This document shows positions 41,077 through 50,083 of a DNA stretch of 64,000 bases, piece after piece. Each line of letters opens with the position of its first letter. Position 1 is the first letter of the stretch. Origin of the DNA: Phytophthora colocasiae (lineage: Eukaryota; Oomycota; Peronosporomycetes; Peronosporales; Peronosporaceae); assembly GCA_018806915.1 (NCBI GenBank), contig JAGKQI010000034.1:186001-250000 (forward strand), read 5' to 3'. Position numbers and translations under genes: made by a program. The notes beneath the pieces were generated by a model. The model worked only from the letters and a program-made list of their open reading frames with translations. It did not search any database and was not told where the DNA came from.

Positions 41077-43252
41077 TTAGTACGCATCACCCACGTGTAG
41101 AAAGTTCCTGCCCGTGGCTCTGTTGCCTTGGTAGTCGACAACAAAGTCATCGGGCTTCGAGCCGTCCGGGAGCGGCACACCCCAGTCGCAGTCTTGCTCG
41201 ATTCCGAGGTTGTTGTGGTGCATCTGGATACGGAACCAACCGTTCTCTCCCCAGTATGTTCCCCACGAGTTGCGTCCAATCCCTATCAACAATAAACATC
41301 CAGAAAAGTCAATATCGAGCGCAAAATGAGTAGATCACAGCGATCCAAACTTACAGTACTCCGTGTCCGTCTCTTCGTCGTATCCCCAGCCAGCAACCGA
41401 GATCTCATGGTTGATCAAAGGGAACATGACGCGCTCCGAGTAGATGCCACCCGTGTATGCCTCGAATTTTGACGTGGCGTGCACACCGCAGCCAATGGGG
41501 CCACGCTTGTAGATTTCGGCCTTCATACGGTCAGCGCCACTCACCGAACCGTACTCCGAGACATAGTACTTCGCGAACTTCTTAATCGGCTCGCACACAC
41601 CAGGGGTGAACGACTCTTTCGATGGCCAGCAACTGAGCAGCACGGCAAACGCACAACGGTTAGTTTACGTTGGATCAAAATGAAATACAGACGGCCACTT
41701 ACGTTTCACAGATAGCAAACTGGTCGCACTGCAAGTTCTTGGCCTGATAAGCTTGGCATGTTTGGTCGGGGATACCGTGCTGATGCGCATACTCGTATAC
41801 CAAACCAGGGTTTCCGCCGTTGCAAGTACCTCCAGCGTGACAGTTGATGAGGACTTGCGGTGACAGAGCAATCTCAGGCCACGAAGCTGCTCATAATGTA
41901 CATTTGAATTAGCAACCGAGTTGGCGAGATATTCTAGCCAGATCAAAAACTTACCATTTCTCAGGATCGAGATACGATCTGAAAGTGCGCTCGTGGTTCC
42001 CTGGGCCCAGCAGCTTCCACAATACTTTGGAATGTGCTGGTTCTTGTCCCAGGTAACAAAGTTCTTTCCGTCAATGTCGCGCCAGTCCCAGTTTTTCGGG
42101 AGATCCTTCACATCCATCGTATCGTGCGGAAGCGGTGAAATGACACGCTCACCGCCAGCAAAGTGCAGCTTCTGTCGGCAGCCACCCAGCTTCGATTCCA
42201 CTAGTTCAGCGTCCTCTATCACTTCCTCCTCTTCCTCCTGATCTCCAATCGTAACGGGGGTCGGCCATCCATCGTCTTTAGGCACTCCAAAGGCACATTC
42301 GCCTTCCAGTCCTACATTGTTGACACCACGGATAATGCGCATCCAGCCTTCTTCACCCCAGAAGCTCCCCCAACTGTTACGGAGAACCCAATAGGGCACT
42401 CCACCTTCTTCTCCCCATCCGACAATGGAAATTGCGTGATCCACTTCCGTAGCATTCGTCTTGTCGTCAAAGATACCCCCCGAGTACTTGAGGAAATCGT
42501 CGGTAACTGCAACACTGCAGGCAATGGGTCCGCGAGCGTAAATCTCCGCCATCATCTGCTGTTCCCCCAACGTTGTACCGTATTCCGAAACATAATACTT
42601 GTCGTACGTCTTCTGCGGGAAACAGCCCTTGGACGGCAAGCAGTTCTCGCAAATGTCCAGATCCGTGCACGTGTTACCGGTATCATGTCCGGTAGCTGCG
42701 TACCGTTGACAGCCTTCCTCAGGGACTCCATTCTTCTGGATATAGCGATAAGCTTCCAGTTGGTCGCCACCATGGCAGCCGTTGTCCTTCTTGTCACAGT
42801 TAAGAATCACTTGAGGGACAGTACCACCCCCTGTGCACTTCAACCGATGGTTTATTGCCTGGGCTGCGATCCTTGGCGATCGCGATCCGATCGGCCAAAG
42901 CTGACGTTGCAGCTATAAATAACAGTTAAGAACATACCGTTAGATACCATATGTTAAATAACTTCAAGGAGTGATGGTCCTCACCGAACGACCAGCATGA
43001 GCCGCAGTAGTGAGGGATGTGCTGGTTACGCGAGATGCTCACATAGCGCGTGCCGTTAACGTTGCGCCAGTCGAAGTTCTTGGGCAGCTTGGACACATCC
43101 AGGTAGTCATGAGGACGAGGGGACGTGAGCGAGACTGAGCGGTCGGGACTGCGCACGTAGCCGTAGCCGCCGCTGCTCGTCAGTTCAGGCAGCGACGAGG
43201 CTGACGCAGAGACAGTGGCAGCTGCAAGAGCGAGGATCACAGACACTCGCAT
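41077..43252 (-). CDS. Tandem double-domain cathepsin Z/X-like cysteine protease, five exons
   Basis: Exons 43,252-42,985, 42,912-41,955, 41,886-41,703, 41,632-41,355 and 41,282-41,077, all with GT-AG introns. The sum is one base over a multiple of three, explained by a surplus G near 42,868; corrected length about 630 residues. A signal peptide (MRVSVILALAAATVSASA) is followed by two complete papain-type domains. Each begins DWR, NQHIPxYCGSCW with the catalytic Cys, and ends with the catalytic His and Asn (VDHAISIVGWG and LRNSWG; INHEISVAGWG and GRNSWG). The DWRxxxG...RNQHIP start and CNGGNP...HGIPDQTCQ signature indicate the cathepsin Z/X branch, which trims C-termini. An acidic linker with a run of Glu joins the domains. 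Secretion or lysosomal targeting is likely. Confidence 0.85.
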
Positions 43253-43300
43253 TAGCTCGATGATCTCTTGGGGCTTGAGTTCTTGATGTCAGAATGAAGA

Positions 43301-43309
43301 GTGGAATGA
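43301..43309 (-). promoter_or_regulatory. Oomycete Inr-like motif of the cathepsin gene
   Basis: Minus strand TCATTCCACTCTT begins at 43,309, 57 bases upstream of the ATG. It matches the oomycete initiator consensus well. Confidence 0.5.
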
Positions 43310-43575
43310 TGCTTCAAGGAGGATTTATACCGGTTACAAAAGATATCGACAGGTATCCAGTTGAAGCGGTATTTATCGGTATATGAGTTACCGATTTGGC
43401 CGTATAAAAGGCGCTCACGGTACACCTTAACGGCTATCGTGCACGGCAGGTAGCGCCTTGCAAATTCGGCACAAGCTGTAGCGAATGGTTCTCCATGCTC
43501 GTACCAAGCCTCATCCGCGCAAGTGGTCTGTGTGGAGCGCTACGGCGCTTCCTCCAATAATGAAGTTATACGCAC

Positions 43576-43620
43576 AGTGAGCGACATATATTGATGTAAC
43601 ATTAATATATGTCACTCACT
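43576..43620. repeat. 17-bp inverted repeat in the aldo/keto reductase promoter
   Basis: Arms 43,576-43,592 (AGTGAGCGACATATATT) and 43,604-43,620, one mismatch, 11-base spacer. It ends 35 bases before the reductase ATG in the divergent gap with the cathepsin gene. It could be a dimeric regulator site or a leader hairpin. Confidence 0.65.
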
Positions 43621-43654
43621 ATAACGTGATCTCCCCTTGAACCACAACCAAATC

Positions 43655-44488
43655 ATGCTGGTCAAAGTCCCCAGCATTGCGCTCCCCAGCGGGGCGATCA
43701 TGCCTATGGTGGGGCTGGGCGTGTACAAGGCTGCTGCAGGGGAGGAAGCGTATGAGTCTGTACTGTCGGCTTTGCGCTTGGGGTACCGCCATATCGATAC
43801 TGCACGGCTTTACGAGAACGAGGCGGATGTCGGACGTGCTGTTCGGGATTCCGGAATCCCTCGAGGCGAGATCTTCATCACCAGTAAACTGCGTGAGTTC
43901 CATTGGGGCTACGACAAAGCTATTGAGGGGACACGCTCGAGCAATGAGCTCATTGGGTGCGGCTATATCGATCTGTTCCTACTGCACCAGCCGTTCGACC
44001 CCAAGCTTCGTGCTGACACTTGGCGAGCACTGGAAGACCTGCAGAAGGAAGGAATTCTACGTGATATTGGCGTGTCCAACTTTGGAGAGCCACATCTGGC
44101 CAAACTGGCTGAAACGTGGAGGGTGAAGCCGGCGGTGAACCAGATTGAACTGCATCCGTGGCTCACGAGAGCGCCGCTGGTCAAGTACTGCGAGGAGAAT
44201 GGAATTCATTTGCAAGCTTTCTCTCCTCTAGCGAGGGTGAAGAAGATCGACGACCCGAGGCTTGTTGAGATTGCCAAGGAGGTGCAGGCCACGCCCGCTC
44301 AGGTGCTGATTGCCTGGGACTTGGCGAAGGGATACACCACACTCCCAAAGTCAGTGCACGAAACGAGACAGAAGGAAAACTTGAAAGCGGCCAATGTGAA
44401 GCTGACGGCAGAGCAGGTGGCACGGCTCGATTCGTTCAATGAAGACTTCTTCTCTGGCACGGACCATGTCAGCAATTCTGCTGTTTAA
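43655..44488 (+). CDS. Aldo/keto reductase
   Basis: ATG at 43,655 (MLVKVPSIALPSG); 277 residues, a normal length, single exon. It is an NADPH-dependent TIM-barrel oxidoreductase for aldehydes, ketones or sugars. The catalytic tetrad is complete: Asp48 (HIDTARLYENE), Tyr53, Lys78 (FITSKLR) and His111 (LLHQP). The cofactor-binding end has LPKSVHETRQKENLKA. IGVSNFGEPHL and VNQIELHPWL are standard family motifs. The substrate cannot be told from sequence. It is convergent with the phosphatase gene downstream. Confidence 0.92.
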   Translation: MLVKVPSIALPSGAIMPMVGLGVYKAAAGEEAYESVLSALRLGYRHIDTARLYENEADVGRAVRDSGIPRGEIFITSKLREFHWGYDKAIEGTRSSNELIGCGYIDLFLLHQPFDPKLRADTWRALEDLQKEGILRDIGVSNFGEPHLAKLAETWRVKPAVNQIELHPWLTRAPLVKYCEENGIHLQAFSPLARVKKIDDPRLVEIAKEVQATPAQVLIAWDLAKGYTTLPKSVHETRQKENLKAANVKLTAEQVARLDSFNEDFFSGTDHVSNSAV

Positions 44489-44605
44489 TACTGTTGTAGC
44501 TGGTGAGAAACGTGAAGAGTTCATTACTGACGGCTGCGTTCTGTCTAACACGTCGACAACATATATTTCCCTGAAGCAAGACGTTCGTTCCTCTTCTTCG
44601 CCTGC

Positions 44606-46131
44606 TTATAGATGATCTTCACTAGACGTAATGAGGGATTGCGGTAGGTGACCAGTCTCGTTCACTGCAGTGACTTTGATAGGTCGATTCGCACACACAT
44701 CGATACGAGTAACGCTGCAGTGGTTGATCTCGAAATGGCCCCAGGTATTCGCCGCGTCGATCCCAAGTGCACGACACAAGAAGAACCGGATCAAGTTGGC
44801 ATGACACACAAGTACACAATAGGATTCTTCGTCGTCTTCATCCTGAGTTTCACCCGAACTCAAGAAGAACCAGTTGAAAGCTTTCTCCATCCTCTCGACA
44901 TCGATACGGCTCCGTTCCCCCATACCACCGAACGCGCTATTGCTGCGTGCTCCACCCACTGAGGGATCGGTAGAGTATGGAGTTCCAGGCCAGCCTTCAC
45001 GTAACAACCCACTCGGATTTAACGAAACTTCCCCAAAGTTAGTGGCGATAATACCAGCCGTCTCCACAGCGCGCGTCATATCGCTATGGTGGATAGTGAT
45101 GTCGTGTCGCGTGGGGGTACGGTTGTGTGCCATTCCCAGACATTTACCAACCATTTCAGCTTGCTGCCTCCCCATCTGCGAGAGAACTTGTTCCGAGTCC
45201 GATGCTTGAGGTACATGGGCGTTGATGTAGTGACCATGACGTACCAGAATAATGTGCTTGGTTCTAGGCGGCGTGGAGTAGACAAATTCTCCCAGCAATG
45301 ACTGCACTTGCTCCTGGTACGATTCACCCGGCTTTATCTTCGGTTTCTGGTCGCCCCCATGCGCATTTCCGCTTTCTCCTGCTTGCTGCATCGCTCTAAA
45401 GGGGCCTGAAAGGGCACGCTTGTCCGCTTGACTCCCTGTGCTTTGTCGTACTTTGCCTGCTTTTTGATACCTAAGAATGCCATTAACCCACTCGACGTAC
45501 TCCTCCTTGGTAGACGCCATAAACACATACGAAGGTGCTCGTTGCCCATTGCCACTGTCATCCAACCGATACAGTAGCTGGAATTTACAGTCCTTTTTGA
45601 AAGCTTCATGCGCCAATTCCATAGAGTCAAGATCGAGAACAATGGTATGGTGGCTGTCTTTTGACACTGTTTCCAGCGACAATCCGCTGGGCTTCCGTAC
45701 CAAAACGCAGTAAATCTGCACACAATACACTGTCAGCACTCTGTCTGCATTGCATCGTCATTTGCACAGCTCCTCACCGATCCAAGAGTGCGGAAAACCG
45801 GCGTTTGCTCCTTGCCGACCTGCTCCGCCACAACCAGAAGCCCCTCGACCTCTACGACTTCACCATCACGGCGTCTAGTGCCTGGCATAGACGTTAATAG
45901 TGCGCGCTTATTGCTGCGCTTCTTATCGTTCGGTAGTTCAGCAGATAACGACGTCAAGTCAGTGGGAAGAGTCCCGCTGGCAGGCCGCTGCTTGCGCTTG
46001 GGGGAGCTTCTTGGGCCTTCCTCGCCCGCTAACGACAGCTCCTGGATGCGCACGGCCTCCGTCTTGACGGAGAGCTCTGCACTGCCCTTACCGCGCCCGG
46101 GCGTCGGGGTCACGGCCAAGTCCAATGACAT
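44606..46131 (-). CDS. PH-domain histidine phosphatase, PGAM5-like, two exons
   Basis: Exon 1 46,131-45,778 (118 codons exactly) and exon 2 45,715-44,606, with a GTGAGG...GTGCAG intron; 487 residues. A basic/Ser-rich N-terminus precedes a PH domain that spans the splice junction (about 90-220: VEGLLVVAEQ, YCVLVRKPSG, FMASTKEEYVEWVNGI). The C-terminal histidine phosphatase domain has the nucleophile LVRHGHY, then HHSDMTRAVET with conserved Arg, and the second His in VLVCHANLIRFF, so it should be active. IHHSDMTRAxET resembles PGAM5, a protein Ser/Thr/His phosphatase, more than glycolytic mutase. The PH domain suggests recruitment to phosphoinositide membranes. A retrotransposon LTR begins 108 bases upstream of its ATG. 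Confidence 0.85.
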
Positions 46132-46234
46132 CCAGAAGCGCGACTTGTGAATGATAATGACAAATGAAAAGTGTTCTGAAAATTTACAATACCGGTACCG
46201 TACAGTACAGGAAGTTGCCTTCAGGTTCAACCGA

Positions 46235-46238
46235 TGGT
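46235..46238 (+). repeat. Target-site duplication, left copy (TGGT)
   Basis: TGGT immediately before the left LTR is repeated at 59,984-59,987 right after the right LTR. ATGGT would be the duplication if the LTR's last A is counted as host sequence. Confidence 0.7.
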
Positions 46239-46669
46239 TGTCCCGTGCCCGGGTACGAGACCCCCGAGCCAGCGCGTTCGGCTGTACTCCATGCCTCGGG
46301 GCCTTGCCATCCGTCGTACTCGCCGTGTTGTGATCACTTGGCGTAGTAGGCTGTCTGAGGTCCACTCCGGGGTACAGCCCCGTTTACTTCACCCGAGAGG
46401 TCCATTAGTGTCCTCCCGGGAGTGTCGTGCGGAGGGAAGACACCTCCGAGGACGCCCACCCTACCATATCGACGGGGATTCATCCCTACAAAGTGTGCAT
46501 TGGAGTGAAATGAGCTCCCTATATAACTAGTCAGTCGTGAATTTACCTGCTAAGAAGAAGAACAACAACAAGTTACTTATATTTGTTTGAGTTAAGTCTT
46601 CTAACTCCCTGCCCGGACCTGCACTCACATAACAGCCCGCTAGTACCCGATCCTTAACAGGTCGCGACA
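46239..46669 (+). repeat. 5' LTR of element 2, 431 bp
   Basis: Starts TGTCCCGTGCC and ends GGTCGCGACA. By eye it is identical to 59,553-59,983. It carries a TATA-like box at 46,519-46,527. Confidence 0.95.
46519..46527 (+). promoter_or_regulatory. TATA-like box in the LTR of element 2
   Basis: CTATATAAC, about 280 bases into the 431-bp LTR, is the best candidate for the element's core promoter. A copy lies at 59,833-59,841. Confidence 0.5.
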
Positions 46670-46671
46670 AG

Positions 46672-46690
46672 TGGTGGAGAAGCAGGGTAC
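46672..46690 (+). other. Primer-binding site of element 2
   Basis: TGGTGGAGAAGCAGGGTAC, two bases after the LTR end. Its complement ends CTCCACCA, as expected for a tRNA 3' end. The rest of the leader to 47,078 holds no gene. Confidence 0.7.
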
Positions 46691-47078
46691 TTGCCTGCTG
46701 GAGAAGGGTCCTCGGAGTGAGCACTAAAGGGAGACTACACCTACAAGATCTGCTACCGGAGAGAGAACTGCTCTCACTTACTGAGGAGTGAAGAGTCACA
46801 ACACTGCTAGTTCGACAGGGGTCAACTAGGGAGGTGTTCTACTACTACACTAAAGGACGGGATCCGACCCGTTCCGGTGACGCAAATCAAGCCGGTGAAG
46901 GTCTCTGAAAGTGAACTTCGAGTGACCACTTGGACGTGGAAGTGAAGTACTCTTGTCCTACCAACTAGTTGTCAGTTGGTTGACCGAGTGGTTCGTCTGG
47001 GCGGGAGTGCGACAACTACCCGAACTCAAGACTGCACAAGAAGAGAGAGAAAGAGACGATCAAGAACCCGAAATCGAG

Positions 47079-49506
47079 ATGTCGTCGTTTGGACCTGGTG
47101 TCGGAGATGACGACAGGAGCACTACCTCGAGTGAAAACGGTGGCACGGGCCCATCTGCTACTTCCTGGTTCGGGGGAGGAACAAGTCGCCCCCCTACGGT
47201 GACTCCTGCGAGTCCAGGAGGCAGTGACAGCCAACCTGTGACTTCGTGGTTTGGACTTGGTGGACCTCCCACTACTACGCACCCGGGGAGGCCGAGTCTA
47301 ACTGCTCCGGGAGGATTGACCTCGGTCCAAGCCATGGTGAGGCGGGCCGCTCTTGGTTCTACTCGCCCAGTACAACAACCTCCTCCTACTAAGCCTCGAC
47401 TGACCCGAAGTCTCTCGGAGCCCAGGAGAGGAGAAGCTAGACCACTTGCTAGTCCTGTTACTGCCCACGGCGGATTTACTCTACGAGAGGTGACCTCGGG
47501 TGTCGGACTCGCTACTGCGACTTCAGTGCCCCGGGGTGAGACTCACTTTCAAGCTTCGACTCCCTTGACTAGCCAGCCTACGACGCTGCCGGTGACTCCA
47601 GTGGTCCCCATTCCCCCTACTCCGTCAGCGACTCAGCCGGGAGTTGCGACTATGGGAGTAGTCGATGCCACCAAGCTCTACTTGTATCCACCTCAACTGA
47701 TGGCTCAACCTGGTTACACTCCTAGTGCAGCGACTGGCGTGAATGTAGTGACTAGTACCGCGGGGAATAACCCAACTGGATGGAGTAGTCAAGTCCCTGG
47801 ACAACCACCTACTGCTCCGGTGATGACTCCTGCTGCAAGTGTACCTCAGTCCGCTCGCTCGGCGATCCCGAGTTATCAGAATGTGACGCTTGGGGCGACT
47901 CCTGGCAATCCTGGCACCGGACTGAACAATCCGTTTATCCAGCCAATAGGATGGTCGGCAGCGGCCGGGTTCTCCTACAGCACGCCAGCTCCGATCTCCC
48001 ATGCGGCTACCTCCGCTCCTCCTCAAGTGACTCAAGCCCCTGCTACTCAAGTACCCCCTAGCAGTGCACTTATGACTCCTATGAGTGTGGCTCCACCGTT
48101 GACTTCAGTTCCTGCGATGACTCCTGCCACTACTAGTTACCAGCAAGCGACTGCCGGGCAGGCAGCGTACTGGGGCCAACAGCAGCTGCCTGCAAATTCG
48201 ACTCAAGCAACTAGTCTACCCCCCCCTGTGACTGCTCCAAATACGGTGACTGCTGGACATCTTGCCAGTGGCTTGGGTAGCCAACCGTACTCTCCGGTTC
48301 CCAGTCAACTTCCCGGTCAATACACTCCGAACTACCAACAACCTGTGAGCCAAGTGACTCGACCACCGCTGGGTATGCCGTCCAACATCAAGAACGCAGT
48401 CCGAATGATTCCAGCCGTTTTACTCTGATGGTGCCTCGGCAGACAAAGCCCGATCCTTCTGGAGTGCGTTCTGAGAGGGCTACTGAAGGCCTTGACGACT
48501 CTCTACGGTTGAGTGCCTTCAGGAGTGTCTTAAGGGCAAAACTGGTGAGGAATGGTGGACTTACTCCCAGATTAACGACTTCAACACTCTGAGGACTCGC
48601 TTCCACAACCAGTTCGTGTGTCAGACTCCACTCCAGATGATTGAGCGACTGAAGGTGACTAAACGATCCCGTGGTATGTCGGCCGAAGTGTGGGGCGATT
48701 TGATTTCGAGTCTCTGTGACGCCGCTCAGTATTTTGACCCGGAGATGAGATACCAGTATTTCCTGTCAGGGCTTCGTAACAAGCAGTGGCGGAACACGCT
48801 TGACACTTCATTAGTGAATTCCATACCTCAAGCTGTAGCAGTACTCCTGTACAAGAACCAACACTTACCCGTGGAGGACGATGCTGACTTCGAGGACGAG
48901 CCTCCTAAGTCGACTGCCAACGATGACTTGATGAAGCAAATGCTGACTGTGATGCAACAAACTCAAAGTCTCCTGGCGCAACAACAAGTGCAAGTCGCTA
49001 CTCCGGCTGCTACTCAGGGAGGAACTACTGCGGCTGCTATTCAGTACCAGGCAATGCCTGCTACTAGTCAAGGAGTGTATGCGATTCAGCCAACTACTTC
49101 TCTACCGGTGACTCCTACCCGGGGTATTCGACAGGGACCTGACTTGTACACTCAAGAGGGTCACATCGTGTGCGGAAGGTGCCACACGTTGGGGTGCAGT
49201 CGTCTGAACTGTCGTAGAAACAACTCGACTTGCTCTAACTGCCAAGGAACTGGTCATGTCTACGTCGAGTGTGAGCTACCCCGAGTTTACCAGCGCCAAC
49301 AGCAGCAGTCGGGCCAACGTCAACAGCAACAGCAGTCGCAAAACACGAACTCGAATTCCCGCTCAAACTACCAGACCAGTCGCGGCCCTAGGGCCTGTTT
49401 CCTGTGCGGAGGTGCGGACCACGTGGTGGCCAACTGCCCCTCGAGAGAGGCGCTGAACCAGCTAGTCCAGAAGGCTGGGGCTGCTTCGGGGTCAGGTCAA
49501 CACTGA
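47079..49506 (+). CDS. Gag of element 2, with single-base breaks near 48,400-48,560
   Basis: The best start is ATG at 47,079 (MSSFGPGVGDDD). The first 440 residues are low-complexity Thr/Pro/Ser/Ala-rich with repeats of SWFG (SATSWFGGG, VTSWFGLGG). The capsid core follows, spread over three frames at about 48,410-48,560: FYSDGASADKARSFW, then ERATEGLDDSLRLSAF, then GKTGEEWW and RTRFHNQFVCQTPLQ. From 48,616 to 49,506 the frame is open and ends with CGRCHTLGCSRLNC and two proper CX2CX4HX4C knuckles (CSNCQGTGHVYVEC, CFLCGGADHVVANC). The stop is TGA at 49,504. Gag packages element RNA into particles. Confidence 0.82.
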
Positions 49507-49555
49507 AGGGGGCTGGAGGAAGGGAAGGGTGAAGTCACTCCTTCCTCCTGCCAGC
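49504..49555 (+). promoter_or_regulatory. Gag UGA stop followed by a strong stem-loop: candidate readthrough signal
   Basis: TGA at 49,504-49,506, then after five bases a hairpin. GCTGG (49,512-49,516) pairs CCAGC (49,551-49,555), AGGAAGG (49,517-49,523) pairs CCTTCCT (49,540-49,546) with a 4-base bulge, and GTG/CAC pairs inside. The downstream frame is the gag frame and stays open from the TGA to 49,929. This is the layout of retroviruses that make Gag-Pol by stop readthrough. Confidence 0.6.
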
Positions 49556-50083
49556 TAAGTGACTTGAGTGAAGTCACTTCCAAGTCCACTACTACTCGTT
49601 ATGGAAATGGAGTGAGTTCAACTGAGACTGTAAAGAGAACAACGACTGAAAATGGAGTGAACATGATTGAGACTGATAAAATTGAGAGTAAGGATGTTGA
49701 AGCGAGTTGCCTGACTACGGCCTACGTCGGGGACTCACTGAAGGACCCTAACGCCGAAGAGTATGAAGATGAGGTTCGCGTGAAGTCGAACCCGGTAAAC
49801 TACTGGACAGCGCCCCGCGCAAAGAGTGAAGTTGTCCACTGCGAGTGGGTGACTAATGGAACAAGTGTGGAAGAAAAAACTACTTCTCTCGGTGGCTTGG
49901 GAGTCACTGAGTTTGCAACCCGAAGGTGATGATGAAAGTGAAAGTGACTGTCCTGAGTTCGATGAGAGCATTTTTGACCCCGACTCGAGCGAGAATAGAG
50001 ATGAACCTACGAAGAACCGTGAAGAATTACTTGACGAGACGAGTGTGATGACTGAACATCAACTGACAAATGACAGAGACTAG
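49507..50083 (+). CDS. Pol N-terminal segment read through from gag (element 2)
   Basis: In the same frame as gag, coding continues after TGA to 49,929 (LEEGKGEVTPSSCQLSDL, later KSNPVNYWTAPRAK). It then appears to move by one base at a TTT run near 49,911 into EGDDESESDCPEFDES (open to 50,083), and again at an AAA run near 50,068 into the long pol frame. The segment is acidic and Thr/Ser-rich with no recognised domain. The two shifts may be consensus errors; if so Gag-Pol is one polyprotein interrupted only by the UGA. Confidence 0.55.
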
